A DNA stretch of 64,000 nt from Eonycteris spelaea (lineage: Eukaryota; Chordata; Mammalia; Chiroptera; Pteropodidae): NCBI GenBank assembly GCA_003508835.1, contig PUFA01000105.1, forward strand, positions 558,001 to 622,000, read 5' to 3'. Within the stretch, counting starts at the first letter, position 1. The number at the start of each line of letters is the position of its first letter. Positions 33,940-45,548 of the stretch are shown here, piece by piece. Made by a program: the position numbers and the translations under genes. The notes under the pieces are model-generated. The model was not told where the DNA came from. It worked only from the letters and a program-made list of their open reading frames with translations, and did no database searches.

Positions 33940-34230
33940 TGCCCTCACTGGCTTTTTGTACTCTTAGGTAAAGTCCAAACACCTTCATACAGCTTAAAAA
34001 GCCCTCCAGGATGCAGTCCATGGCTGTTTCGCTGGCCTGACCATCCATTCTCCCCTGCTCTCCATCCTCCAGCTACTCTGGCCCTCTGTCACCTCCCCCG
34101 ATGATGTGCACTCATCATTCTTGCTTGGTGGCTTCACACATGCAGACCCTCAGAGTCATTCGCTCTCCCCTCTCTTTCTGCCAAGCTCTTTTCCAAGGCA
34201 TTCTTCAGGTCTTAGGGAGAGGTTTGTAAT
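33940..34230 (+). mobile_element. L2 LINE, sense
   Basis: Phrases ggtaaagtccaaacacctt, agccctccaggatgcagtcc, gcctgaccatccattctccc and ctccatcctccagctactct belong to the L2 segment lying 5' of that seen at 33,430-33,810, so it is a separate copy and not a continuation. Confidence 0.65.
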
Positions 34231-34319
34231 TTTCCAGATTAGCATAAGCACCTCCCCAACAATAGACTCCGATAACATGAGTGTTTTCTTTGTAATCAGT
34301 ACTTTAGTTTTTTTCCTTC

Positions 34320-34513
34320 TAGTGTTTCGTTAAGTATAGTCCGAAGACAGCCTGGGTCAAGGTCATTTATGATTTTTATTTTTAAAAAATTCAGATCATC
34401 AAACCCCACATCTGAAAATACTGCATCAGAGTCTCTTGAAGTGGAGAAGGCAAAATAGCATTTTTTGTTAGCTCTCCAGGTGCTACCTTTGCCCTGCGCA
34501 TCGGAGAACCTCT
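34320..34513 (+). mobile_element. MER5-type hAT element, diverged
   Basis: Order fits MER5A/B: gttaagtatagtccgaagac, agcctgggtcaaggtcat, attcagatcatcaaacccca, gcatcagagtctcttgaagt, tagctctccaggtgctac, and a closing atcggagaacc. Less similar than the copy at 9,830. Confidence 0.55.
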
Positions 34514-34739
34514 GCCCTAGTCGGTAACATCTAGGGTCTGCATATATCTTGGTCCCCATGCATCACCAGGGTCTATTAAGGTACCTATAGGTACCAGTAA
34601 ATATTGAAGAAAAAAGTTCCTTGATCACAGTATCTAAGTCGTAGAGAAGATGAGAGATCCTAGGTCAAAGTAGCAGTGAAGAAATAAGATCAGGATTCAT
34701 GACAAGAGGGTCATGATGGTGTTTGATTAAGGAATCAGT

Positions 34740-35170
34740 GAGGGCCCTTCAGTTCCAAGTGACAGAAACCAAACAGGCTTAAGTCAAAGAAGAATTTGTT
34801 GGAAAAGAATTTGTTGGAATCAAATATATATTTGGCTTTAGCCGTGAATGAATTCAGAGGCTCCACGGATGTTACCGTTAGAACTCAGTCACTCACCTTT
34901 CTCACTCCAGATCAGAGCTCTCTTTCCTATTTCATGCAGATTCTACCCTCTCTTGGTGGAAAAATGATTACCAACAGCTTGAGGCTTACATTGTTCAGTA
35001 TAGCAGTCTTAGCAGAAGGAGAATGTCTCATAAGTTGCAACTTAGAAGAGCCCTGAGATTGAGTCCATTGGACCACTGTGGTCATTTGACCAGTGTCAAG
35101 GAGATGGAATTGATTGGCCACACCTGAAAAATGTACATACTCCTTCAGTGGTGGTGAGTAGGAGGTGGTA
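34740..35170 (+). mobile_element. ancient interspersed repeat (family Y), copy 2
   Basis: Shares with 29,262-29,585 the caggcttaagtcaaagaaga start; it then has a tcactcactccagatcagagc-like middle, a gaaggagaatgtctcataag part and an aattgattggccacacctga end. Within it agaatttgttggaa is duplicated in tandem at about 34,791-34,818. Confidence 0.5.
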
Positions 35171-35264
35171 AAGTAAGACCTACCCGATCAATATGATTTG
35201 AGGGAAACGGTGCATTTTCAAAGGAAAATTGAGGATGCATCAAACCTTGATTATTGGAAAATCA

Positions 35265-35670
35265 TTCATCAACCATTCTATATTGATCCCCATGCTGTAT
35301 GCCAGGTTGTTTTATGTGCTAAGCATACATCAGGGATCAAGACAAATCAAAGTCCCTAAGTTTGTGTTCCTTTGGAGCTTATAGCCTGTCCAAGAAGGTG
35401 GACAATTCTATTATAATTACAATAAAATTGTATGTGTCATCACAGGGGATTAACATGAGTGTTTATAGCATATGGGCTGCCGAAGTGAGCACAACATGAG
35501 TATTTATAGAGAGGTTATTTAGGCTGGAGAATTAAGGACGGTGCCTAGAAAGAGTGAAATTTGAGCAGACTCCTAAAGATTATTTAGGGGTTCATCAGAA
35601 TGAGTGAGAAGGTAGACGAGTTCTGGCAGAAAAGCTCTTCTGGAGAAGAGAGATCATAACACGTCTGAAG
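35265..35670 (-). mobile_element. L2 LINE, antisense
   Basis: Antisense L2 order: atcattcatcaaccattcta, tgctgtatgccaggttg, cagggatcaagacaaatcaa, tttggagcttatagcctgtc and gaaatttgagcagactccta. Diverged. Confidence 0.6.
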
Positions 35671-36044
35671 ACTTGAGGTAAGTGTAGCATGAGGGAAGGA
35701 ATGGTCCTCTCTGTCTCCATGGTCTGAGCTCCTGCTGGCCAATCCTCTTGTGGTACCAGCTTCCCCGGACAGCCCTGGCTTATATGTTCTAGTAATACTC
35801 TCTCTGCTTGTGTACCTCCAGTCCTAGAAGTGGCCAAAACTTCTGAGGTTGAAGTTAAATGTCTCATTGTTTCACCATTCTTCCTTGGGCTTTTGAGTAC
35901 TTCCAGCACTGTGACCAATTCCCTGTATTAAATGCTCTCAATTTGAAATGCTCAAAGTGGCTTTTATTTATTTTTTAATTGGACTATGGCAGAATTTAAA
36001 GCCATGAATAGTTAGTTACCTTGATTCAGTGTTGATTTGAGAGC
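35671..36044. other. weak old-repeat likeness, otherwise unrecognised
   Basis: The stretch 35,730-35,960 (ctgctggccaatcctcttgt, accagcttccccggacagcc, ending in ccctgtattaaatgctctca) recalls the 3' portion of an old interspersed repeat but I cannot name it. The minus-strand frame of 107 codons across it (35,595-35,918) is probably incidental. Confidence 0.3.
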
Positions 36045-36071
36045 AAAAAAAAAAAAAAAAAAAAAAAAAAA
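36045..36071 (+). repeat. A27 homopolymer
   Basis: Twenty-seven uninterrupted A residues. There is no clear polyadenylation signal or element body directly upstream, so its origin (tail of a retrocopy or slippage) is open. Confidence 0.9.
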
Positions 36072-36119
36072 GCTTATTAGAGTGGATTCAAGACAAGAAG
36101 AAGTCTATGGTTTGCTTAA

Positions 36120-36345
36120 TTTTCATTCCTAGTTTTTCAGTTTCCTCATTGATGTGCTAGAGTTCTTTATGTATTATTTTCCTGATAGGAACCTTTTATC
36201 TACTATACATATGTTGCAAATATCCTTTCAAGATCTTGGCTTTTCATTGTTCATTTACAATTTTTGATGTTCTGAATTTTAAAAATTTTTAAAAATGTGA
36301 ATGAACCTTTGTTATTTTATGTAATCAAGTCTAAAAAAAAACACA
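36120..36345 (-). mobile_element. L1 ORF2-end / 3' fragment, antisense
   Basis: Has agagttctttatgtattatt, acatatgttgcaaatatcct and gatcttggcttttcattgtt, the antisense phrase set of the L1 ORF2 C-terminal region. Confidence 0.6.
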
Positions 36346-37149
36346 TTGAGAGCGTATATTCACCTGTATTTTCCCCTTTCTTTCTTTATGTTATATTGGT
36401 TGAGACAGAGAGCTACCTCCCTCACCCCCAACGAGTGAGTTAGAATTAACACTCTATTCTTATTCTGCTGTTGCACATTTGAATTATATTTCTTTATCCA
36501 AGTTCCCTAAGGTTTACATCATAATATGTTTTTGTGTCCTTGACATTTATGGAAGGTCGATAGAAGAATATTTTATTAAATGGTTTCGATACCTTTTGAA
36601 AAACTAGCTGAAGATATACATAAATCATGTTCGTAGGTACCAAGACACTCAGAGGATAAGTATTTTCTTGAATTTCATTAAAAATGTTTACTTATCTAAT
36701 TATATTTTGTGCAGAATGACTGGGAGTTAATTCTTTTCTTAAGATATAAAAACCATATAGTGCACTATACTATTTAACCAAAAAGTGAACATATTTTGCT
36801 CTGTATTATCTGACCTCTAAATATTTAAGCCTTTCCTTTTACAGCCTAAGAAACACTATGCCGTTTCCTTAAGAAAGACTTGGTTCAGTTTACTTTTAGT
36901 TGTTAAAATTGATCTGCAAATTTCCTTCAAATGAAATACATTTAGGAGATGCAGATAATAGCAGTAATAAAATTCTTTAAGATTCACCACAAAGCACAGT
37001 ATAAAAGCTTAGAGTAAGACCCTTTTTGCAAATACAAAAGTGAGTAGAAGTTTGTTCAGGCTTGTCCTTTATTTAAACAACTCTGTGCTAAGAAGCTCAT
37101 GTAGAATAATCCATGAGTTCAGTATCATTCAAGTCAAATTAAACTTTAA
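36346..37149. other. no recognised feature
   Basis: AT-rich unique-looking sequence with no repeat, RNA or coding signature. Confidence 0.4.
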
Positions 37150-38950
37150 ACATGTAGAATGCATTCATTCAATCAACAAATCTATCAACATATTTCATGC
37201 TAAAAATATCAGTTCGATGCTAAGGATTCAAGAGTTAACAAGCTACACATGGTCCCTGCCCACAAGCAATTTACAGCCTGGTGGGAGAAATCAGGAAGCA
37301 CATTTTATAGTTTTGGTAGACCAGGAAATATGTTTCAGAAGAAGCTCACCTGGAAATCTAGAGGACACAGTAATGATGGATGATATATGAATGTTCCCAA
37401 ACAAAGAAATGGCATATACGAAGGCCCCATAACAAGCTCATGATGTATTACAAGTTCTTCAGCAAGTGAGTACAACTTGAAGCTGAAAGTAGTGAGTATG
37501 GCTTATGAGAGAGAATGATGACCGCAGATCCTATAAAGGAAATTAAAATATGTCCTGAATGCAGTAGGAAGCCACCGAAAGGTTACACCTACAGGGGAGG
37601 ACACACGATTTGTTTTTTGTAAGACTCATCTAGCTTCAGCTGGAAAAAGGTACTGGAGAGTGAAGGCAAGAAAAGAGGCAGGATGAGCAGTTAGGAGGTA
37701 CTTTATTAGCGTTGCGGCGTGGACAAATGAAGGGACGTGAATAGCTTCAAGAGAGCTTAAAGAAAGAGAGTCTACAGGACTTGGTAACACCTTGGAGATG
37801 GGGTAGAAGGAAGAATTCGGGATAACTTTAGGTTCCAGTGTTGTCACAATGAATGAATGAATAATGGTGCAGTTTAGTGACCTCAGAGAAAGAACAGACT
37901 CAAGAAAGTGCTGAGTTCTGGGCAGGTTAAAGCCAGGATGCCTGTGGGACATTTGAGTGGAGGTATCTAGTAAGGATTATGATGCATAAATCTAGAACTC
38001 AAGGATGAAGGTGTTGACCCTGAGAAAGGAAATATTTACCAAGAAGGGCTCCTGGTGGCTAATTGGGCTTAAAATAAAACACAAAACAAAACAAAACAGA
38101 GCCTAGTAGCTGTTTCTAAACAGGAGTCTCTCACACAAACCCTGGTGCAGGGATTAGCCAGCACTAACCTGCCTGCTGCCCCACGGAACCGCCTTCCTGT
38201 TGTCTGAGACATCCCTCATAAAGGAGTTCCTGGAACTGTATTTCAACCAACAGGACAGACTTTCTCCATGCAAAGAGAGCTGAGAATCTGTATCTTTAGT
38301 AGCACCTTCACCGACCAATCAGAATTGGCTCCATTCTGACCAATTGGGACAGTACTTTCCGACTAATCAAACTATGAGGATTCGTAGTCCTCATTTGCAT
38401 GAGGATGAACCTTTCAGGGACAACGGGTGGGGGACTCATCTCGCTATCAGTCAGCTCCCCTCACATTCTGGGAATGTACTTTCCCTTACTATTGAAGAGA
38501 AGACTGATTCCCCAGCTGGAGCTGAAGCATGAAGATGTCTTCTTGGATAGAGCAGAGCAGAGCTGTCCTGTCTCCATGGGCCAGAGCTGATCTACCTAGC
38601 AGGAGAAGGGACTTGCATGAAGGCTGCCTCACAGCGTGCTGTTCCAACTGGACCGTTTGCACTGAATAAAGTCTCTTCCTTCACCACACCCCAAACTGGG
38701 GATTAGTGTTGGCATTGAATTGGTACCAAAAACCATTGGCTGACAGTGGAGATTTAGGAATCATCACTATAGTAATGGAGAATGGCATCATGGGAATGAG
38801 AGAGGTAACATTATTGCACGTCTGATTATGTACATTATAGTGGGCAGGAACAACTACTGAGCAAATAGAATGAAGTCTTTTCACTATTTGACTGGTTCCG
38901 AAGTGTAGGTAGGTTAGTAACATTCCCACATGAACAATTTACCTGTAAAT
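37150..38950 (-). mobile_element. L2 LINE, antisense, split by an ERV1 LTR
   Basis: Left part (37,150-38,030) runs through gcattcattcaatcaacaaa, acatggtccctgcccacaag, caatttacagcctggtggga, agcagttaggaggtacttta and gggacatttgagtggaggta, all in antisense L2 order. After the LTR the L2 text resumes at about 38,755 (gagatttaggaatcatcact, then atagtaatggagaatgg). The order across the gap is continuous, so the LTR landed in a pre-existing L2. Confidence 0.7.
38030..38750 (+). mobile_element. ERV1-type (gammaretrovirus-like) solo LTR, sense
   Basis: Promoter-like signals: a CCAAT box (38,315-38,320), another accaattggg at about 38,339, an octamer ATTTGCAT (38,393-38,400) and an AATAAA polyadenylation signal at 38,665-38,670 followed by gtctcttccttcacc. 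The length of about 700 bp fits an ERV1 LTR. No gag, pol or env follows, so it is a solitary LTR left by recombination. It is related to the LTR at 41,400-42,130 on the other strand. Exact ends could not be fixed because the target duplication is unclear. Confidence 0.65.
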
Positions 38951-39469
38951 TTTAAAAAAGACAAGTGTGAAGCTGCAATCTTTTAATTCATGGCACATGT
39001 GCAAAAAAACATAAATTTAAATATAGTATTGAGTAAGGAAATTTTTTTAAAAAATATGTTTATCCAGTGATGTTTCCCAAAACTTAGAAGACTGCCTGGC
39101 AGGTAGTAGTCCCTTAATGAATATTTGATGACTAGATGAGGGAATTGTGAATTTTATGCAAAGAAATATAGCACACATCTATCAGCACATTGGTCTCCAG
39201 GCTTTAAATGTTATAAAAACTCAGTAAATGATGCATTGAGTGTTTTGTTTTCATAGTTTAAAAATGTCTAAAATTCATATCTAAAAGGTGAATTTTATTT
39301 TTTATTTTTTAAAAATTTCATTGAAGTATAATATCTATACAGAAAAGGGTGCACATCATAAGTGTAGAACTTAAAAGGTGAATTTTAAATAGCCTTAAGC
39401 TCAGAACCCTAAATTACAGAGCTGATTCTTATATTAGGTCTTGCACTGGTCCCCAACATCCCTTGTAAT
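38951..39469. other. mostly unrecognised sequence
   Basis: AT-rich. A short MIR/L2-like tail (agaagactgcctggcaggta, then cccttaatgaatatttgatg) lies at 39,085-39,140 and a short L1 piece at 39,295-39,385. Confidence 0.4.
39295..39385 (-). mobile_element. short L1 3' end fragment, antisense
   Basis: The phrase tttcattgaagtataatatc followed by tacagaaaagggtgcacatc and ataagtgtaga is the antisense 3' end of old L1s. The T/A-rich left side corresponds to the tail. Confidence 0.6.
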
Positions 39470-39965
39470 TCCGAGGTTCTAAAATCTAGTGGAAGAGGAA
39501 AACCGATTACACTGTTTTCCCACAAACTCATCCCGAGTTTCCTTGTATTTTCCATGCAGCGAGCCCTCTCTGCCCTCGAGTTCAAGAAAATTGTTCCTTT
39601 TCATTATATACCTTAGATTATGACTTTTATATGAGATATTCCGATTAAAATGTGTTTTTCCAACCTGTCTTAGCTTCCTGCCCTTTGTCTGAAAAGAATG
39701 AAACAACACGGACTTTACTTTTTGACCTTTGAGCATTCACAAGGGACAGAAGCTCGAAGCAGCAAGGAGGCCTGGGAGAACGCATGACCGTAAACTGCTG
39801 TCATCGTTTGAGCCTCTAAAAGGGCAAGCCTGTTGCTAAGGAAACCGCTGCTCGAGAGGGCTAAACACACAGTGAAATCGCAGGGAAAGAAAGGCACAAA
39901 CAAGTCAGTATGTTGGGGGAGGGGTGGCGTGAAGCAGCCTGAGAACTTCTAAACCTTTATCGCTG
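39470..39965. promoter_or_regulatory. CpG-enriched repeat-free patch with X-box-like motif
   Basis: I count about 12 CpGs between 39,530 and 39,880, clearly more than in the flanking kilobases, with no repeat signature. The site gttgctaaggaaac at 39,832-39,845 resembles the X-box bound by RFX factors (half-sites GTTGCT and GGAAAC separated by AA). This is compatible with a distal regulatory element. It is too CpG-poor for a classical CpG island. No transcription start or exon is evident. Confidence 0.2.
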
Positions 39966-41399
39966 GGAACACATCAAAGGCTGGGGTGTGGGGCAGGATA
40001 GGAGGGATACAACCGTCCATCCTAGAAAATAACTAGCTGGTATTTAAAGGATCTTAGACTTTCCTGTGAATTTCATTTTGCCCAGACACACAAGCAGGAA
40101 GACAAAGTGGCTGTTAATTTTCCATTTATCTTCAGGAAGTTTACAGCAGTTTTTCAAGTTTAATTACCTTCATTTATAATATGTGGTATAATTAGATTTG
40201 CAGTGCTCAAAAGCATCCTTTGGGTTATTTTGGTGTTGATGCTCACTGTTGATGGGATAAAATAACTATAGATGTAGTCATTTTGGAAATTATGTGATTT
40301 TTTTAAATTGAATTAAATCTCCACCTTTCCTAAAAGAAAAATATTTATGTCCTTAGAGAATGATGTTTGACACTTATTTTCTGTTACTCATTTCCAACAC
40401 AATGAGTCTTGACTTACTTAGATAAATAAATCCACTAAATTATAAAATATTGGAAAGGTTATTTTTAACTTTCTGCTAAAAAGCAAGAAGTATAACTTCA
40501 ATGTCATATCCTATTATAATAAAATGTCTCCTTTGATGCCAATGCAAAATTGAATTTTTTATATACAATGAGTTGGCACAGCATCTGATGTGGACAATCT
40601 TTGGTCTTTCCATTGCCCTGGCTTATAAAAAAAATCTGCTTGCATCAATAAACAATTTCTTTTCTTCCATTCCCTCATGCCCCAGAAGAAAATAACTCAT
40701 TGGTGCAGAGCTATGCTACGTAGATTGCTGCATTATTGAAGCAAGATTGTTGCTTAGAGATCATGGAATCCAAGCTTTTCATTTAATATGTGATGATCTC
40801 TAAATGCAACTCTTTTTCTTGTTTCAGGGGTCATTTCTAAGTACATTTATGAATAGGTGTACACAAAATTGCAAGCTTAAATTCATACGGTACCACGAAC
40901 GCACCTAAAATTTTGGCTTTGAACATATATACTTCCTTGATAGCGTCAGTAGGATCCACAAAGATTTTAATCTCAATGGGTATCTTACCGAAATGAGCAT
41001 GTGCAATAGAGCCATAGGGATTTTAAAACAAGGATAATACTTTGAAAGTAACCCAAAGTTGTTGAGCTGTGCAGAAATACATGAGAAGACAGCAGAAATG
41101 TCGAGAAGCATTTACCCACCTGGTGCCCGCCACTATATATACACAGATGCACAAGCAGAGTGTGTGCAAGTGGGGAAGACGGAAAGAAAAAACAACCTAG
41201 TTTCGTTGGAACCCAGACTCTAACACGGTTACTTGGAAGGAAGCCAGCTCATCATTAATAAATGTTTTCGTTCAAGAATGTTTACTTCAAGAGATGCGGA
41301 AGTTGTCAAGTGAAAGTTGTCATCGCCAATTCAATGCTGACAGAAGTTTCCAATTTGGGGTATGGTGAGGGGAGAGACTTTTTTTTTTTTTCCAGTTAA
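39966..41399. other. no recognised feature
   Basis: AT-rich unique-looking sequence. ctatatatac at about 41,133 is TATA-like but isolated. Confidence 0.4.
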
Positions 41400-42130
41400 G
41401 ACAGATCAATTGTGAAACGGCATGGTTATGGAACGCACAGCTGGGTGGCAGTGGAGGTGAGGCAGCCTGGGTGAGGAGGCCTCAGGTTTATTATAGCTTC
41501 AGTGTGGCAGCTCAGCTCCAGTATTATAGTTCCCGCTGGGGAAAGGGTCTCTGATGGGAGCTAAAGGTGGGCTATGCGGAGGGAGAAGTGAAGCGGGCTT
41601 CTACAGAGAAGAGCGCCTTCCCGCATCATTGATTGATTCATTTCTATGCAAATGAGGACTCCAAATTCTCACGGTGTGAATGGTCCAAATAGCACTGTCC
41701 TTATTGGTTAGAATGGCGCTTCTCTGATTGGTTGGTGAAGATACGCATGAGGACAGAGCTGCACAGCTCCCATTGGCTGGGACAGGTCTTCAACCCTTTG
41801 ATTTACAAGCCTAGGACCTCTTTTATAAGGGTTGCTCAACTGGCAGGAATACAGTGCAGGAGACAGGCAGCTAGTGCAGCTCTTTCCTGAAATGCAGCTT
41901 GTGAGAGGCCTCTGCAAACAATGGCTGCCAGATTCTAGATACGAATTTGACCCCTATTGAGCATGAAGAGTCATTTCTGGCAGGTATATTCTTCTCAAGG
42001 TCAACAAGTATACCTCAAATGCACGCTTTGATGAACTCCACAAATCAGACCCCAAACCCCTTTGCAAACCTTCCTTGTCCAGACTTTGTTGTTCATAAGG
42101 TCCGTGTTTGACTTCATTACATAGACAGAA
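41400..42130 (-). mobile_element. ERV1-type solo LTR, antisense
   Basis: Reverse-complement homologue of the LTR at 38,030-38,750. Shared landmarks on the minus strand include tatcttcaccaaccaatcag, accaataaggacagtgct, an octamer in tcctcatttgcat (plus-strand atgcaaat at 41,646-41,653) and AATAAA (plus-strand tttatt, 41,487-41,492). CCAAT-type motifs are repeated (plus-strand gattgg at 41,726 and ccattggctg at about 41,770). No internal retroviral genes adjoin it. Outer boundaries are approximate. Confidence 0.6.
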
Positions 42131-42429
42131 ATAAAATTTTATGGCAAAGGATAAGTTGTTTTTTTTTTTTTTAAGTTGATGCTAAATTTCTAACTCACCA
42201 TATTCTTGGAGATATTTTGAAATAAGCTCTTGAGTTCTTAGTGGAATTACTAAGCAGTCTTCAGAAAAAATCAAACAGACAGGCATCCTAAATAGAACTA
42301 CTTGATTTAAGTTAATTGTGAAAATGGAAAAGGTGGAAATGACTTAAAAGAAAAAAGAAAGTAAAGGGTAATTTTTTTTAAAAGGGTGGAATTTCATGAG
42401 ATGTTAGAATATACAAAAGGCCGTCATAG

Positions 42430-42560
42430 CCATTATCCTGACTGATTTACACAATAACAGTGTAGGATTTAGTATTTGTTGCATAGATATAGAAGTTGAG
42501 ATAAAGAGAAACGAATGACTCTCAAAGTTCCTTGGCTAGTAAGAACTGGTTCTAGAGTTT
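42430..42560 (-). mobile_element. MIR SINE fragment, antisense
   Basis: Phrases tagatatagaagttgagata, aagagaaacgaatgactctc, aaagttccttggctagtaag and aactggttctagagtt fit the antisense MIR 5' half. Confidence 0.55.
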
Positions 42561-42859
42561 ATAGCTTTGGACCACAAACACCCTTCTTTCTATAATGTCT
42601 GCTGTCTCCTGGAGCTGTGTGTGAAGTTTATTTTTCTAAAGACTCTTTATTCTGATTCTAAAAGTATTCTGTACACTTTAAGATGAAAATAAGTATTTCA
42701 TTATTGATTTTTTCTTTTTATTAGCACTACGATATATAGAGCACAATGTCTGTGAGCACACAAATCTTGGGTGTGCAGATCGATGGAAATTCTAAAAATA
42801 TATCTTGTACTTATCATCCAAATTAAAGCACAGAATACTTCCACAGCCCAAAAGCTTTG

Positions 42860-43835
42860 TCTTCTACCTTTTGAATTGATGTCTCCTTTCCTTCTCCTTA
42901 CTGACCCTCCTGAAGGTAACCCTATTCTGACTTTTATCATCATAGGTTAGTTTTGCATGTTCCTGACCTTTGTATAAACGAAGTCTTACTATATATGGGC
43001 ATTTATGTCTGCATTTTTTTCTAGCATTATATCTGTGAGATTCATTCATGCTGTTGCTTCAATTCATAGGTCTTTTTATTTTTTATTGTTATATGATATT
43101 TCATTGTATTCTACAGTATGAATGCATCATAACTTTTAAATATTTGCTACTATTGATAGACATTTCAATTGTTTCCAGTTTCTGGCTATTATAAACAAAA
43201 CTTCTATGAACATGTTTTTTGGTGGGCATATTCATGAATTTTTCTTGTGTATATAATGAGTGGAATTGCCAGGTCATGGAGAAGGCATATATTTAGTTTT
43301 AATGGGTACGGTTAAACAATTTTCCAAAGTGTTTAACCAGTTTACACTCTTGCCAACAATGTATGAGAGTTTGCTTTACTTTCATCATCTTATGTGGTTG
43401 TTTTCAATTTTAGGCATTCTGTTTGTAGAGAGGTGTCTCATTGTGGTTTAAATTTGCCCTGCCTGATGAATACTGAGTTTGAGCACCTTTTCATACACTC
43501 ACTGGCCAGTTAGAAATTCTCTTTTTTGCCTGTTTTTTACATATTCTTAGGTTGAGTTGTATCTTTCTTATTTGTGGGAGTTCTTTTAATAACTGGATAT
43601 CAGTATGTGTTAAAATTTGTATTGCAAATATCGACTCCTAGTCTGTGACTTACTTATTTTTCTCATTTATTCATTTTTTTGAGGAATAAATAATCAATTT
43701 TGGTAACTCTTAATTTATCAATTTTTCTTATATGATTAGTACTTTATCTTTGCCTATGCCAAGTTCATAAGATATTCTACGATGTTTTTTTCCTAGAAAT
43801 GATTTTGTTTTATATTTAAACTTAAGAAAAAAGAC
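42860..43835 (-). mobile_element. old L1 (L1M-like) 3' part, antisense
   Basis: Antisense 3' UTR and ORF2-end phrases in order: tctgtgagattcattcatgc, gttatatgatatttcattgt, tttccagtttctggctatta, tggaattgccaggtcatgga, agtttacactcttgccaaca, aggtgtctcattgtggttta, gggagttcttttaataactg and gtattgcaaatatcgactcc. Distinct in age from the L1 copies that follow it. Confidence 0.75.
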
Positions 43836-43837
43836 TT

Positions 43838-44048
43838 TTTATTAAATTTAGCTAACATATTAGTTTCAAGTGTACACCGTAGCTATTCAACATTTGTATA
43901 TCTAAAGGAGTGATCACCATGTAAGTCCAGCAACCATCTGACACCCTACACAGTTGTCATAATATTATTGACTATATTTCCTATGCTGTACACCGCACCC
44001 CATGACTTATTTTATACCTGGAAGTTTGAACCTCTTATTTCCCTTCAC
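43838..44048 (-). mobile_element. L1 3' UTR end fragment, antisense
   Basis: Phrase set: attagtttcaagtgtacacc, ggagtgatcaccatgtaagt, ccatctgacaccctacacag and aatattattgactatatttc, then ccccatgacttattttat. It breaks off at cccttcac where the next L1 3' end begins. The same region recurs, about 300 bp on, in the next copy, so two separate L1 3' ends lie side by side. Confidence 0.65.
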
Positions 44049-45496
44049 ATTTTTTTTTGCCCTTTATTGGTTTTTCAATTACATTTGACATTCAGTATTA
44101 TTTTACATTAGTTTCAGATATACAGCAGAGTGGTTCGTTATTTATATAACTTTACAGAGTGATCCCTTACTAGTCTGATATCCACCTGGCACCATTATAG
44201 TTAATACCGTATTATTGACTATATTTCCTATGCTTTACTTTATATCGCCAGGACTATTTTGTAATTACCAATTTGTACTTCTTAATCCCTGTACCTTTTT
44301 TACCCTGCCCCCCCACCCTCCCCCCCGCCCCCATCTGGCAACCAGGTTCTCTGCCCATGTTTTAATTAGACTGTTAGTCTTTTTTTGGTGTTAAGTTGCA
44401 TGAGTTCTTTATAAATTTTGGATATTAACCCCTTGCCAGATGTATCATTGGCAAATATCTTCTCCCATTGAGTGAGTTATCTTTCTGTTTTGTTGATAGC
44501 TTCTTTTTTGTGCAAAACTTTTTAAGTCTATTACTTTTTCTTTTGTATCCCTTGCCTAAGGCTACATATCTAAAAAATACTACTAAGAGCAATGTCAGAG
44601 AGTTTACTGCCTGTGTTTTCTTCTAAGACTTTTATGGTTTTGGGTTTTACATTTAAGTTTTTAATCCATTTTGAGTTTATTCTTGTATATGATATAAGAA
44701 GGTGGTCTGGTTTCATTTTTTTTGCATATATCTGTCCAGTTTTCCCAACAACATTTATTGTATAAACTGTCTCTACCCTATTGTATATTCTTGTCTCCTT
44801 TGTCATAGATTAAATGACCATATAGGTCAGGTTTATTTCTGAGCTCTCTGTTCTGTTCTATTGATCTATGTGTCTTTTTAAAGCCAGTAACATGCTGCTT
44901 TGATTACTGTAGTACTGATAGTTTGACGTCAGGTATTGTGATACCTCCAACTTGTTCTTCTTTCCCAAGAGTGCTGTGGCTATTTGGGTCTTCTGTGACT
45001 CCATATAAATTTGAGGATTATTTTTTTCTAGTTTTGTGAAAAATGCCATTGGTATTTTGATAGAGACTGCATTGAATCTATAAATTGCTTTGGGCAGTAT
45101 GGACATTTTAACGATGTTAATTCTTCCTATCCATGAGCATGTATTTGCTTCCATTTATTCACATCTTCATTTTTTTCTTCAGTGTCTTATAATAATTTTC
45201 CAAGTACAAGCCTTTTAACTCTTTGGTTAAATTTATTCCAACATATTTTATTTTATCTTATTTCATTTTTGATGCAATTGTGAATGGATTGTTTTCTTAA
45301 TTTTTTTTCTGGTAATTCATTATTGATGTATAGAAACGCAACCTATTTCTGAATATTAATTTTGTATCCTACTTTACTGAATTAATTTATCAATTCTAAT
45401 AATTTTTTTGGTGCTTTAGGGTTTTTTATGTATAGTATGTTATCTGTGAAGAGTGACAGTTTGACTTGTTTCTTTCCAATTTGGATGCTTTTTATA

Positions 45497-45548
<52 letters not shown>

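Noticed and set aside
37040..37390. 116-codon plus-strand frame
   Set aside because: Mostly inside an antisense L2; no protein family recognised.
38030..42130. The two ERV1 LTRs as ends of one provirus
   Set aside because: They are in opposite orientation and no gag-pol-env text lies between them; L2, L1 and unique sequence do.
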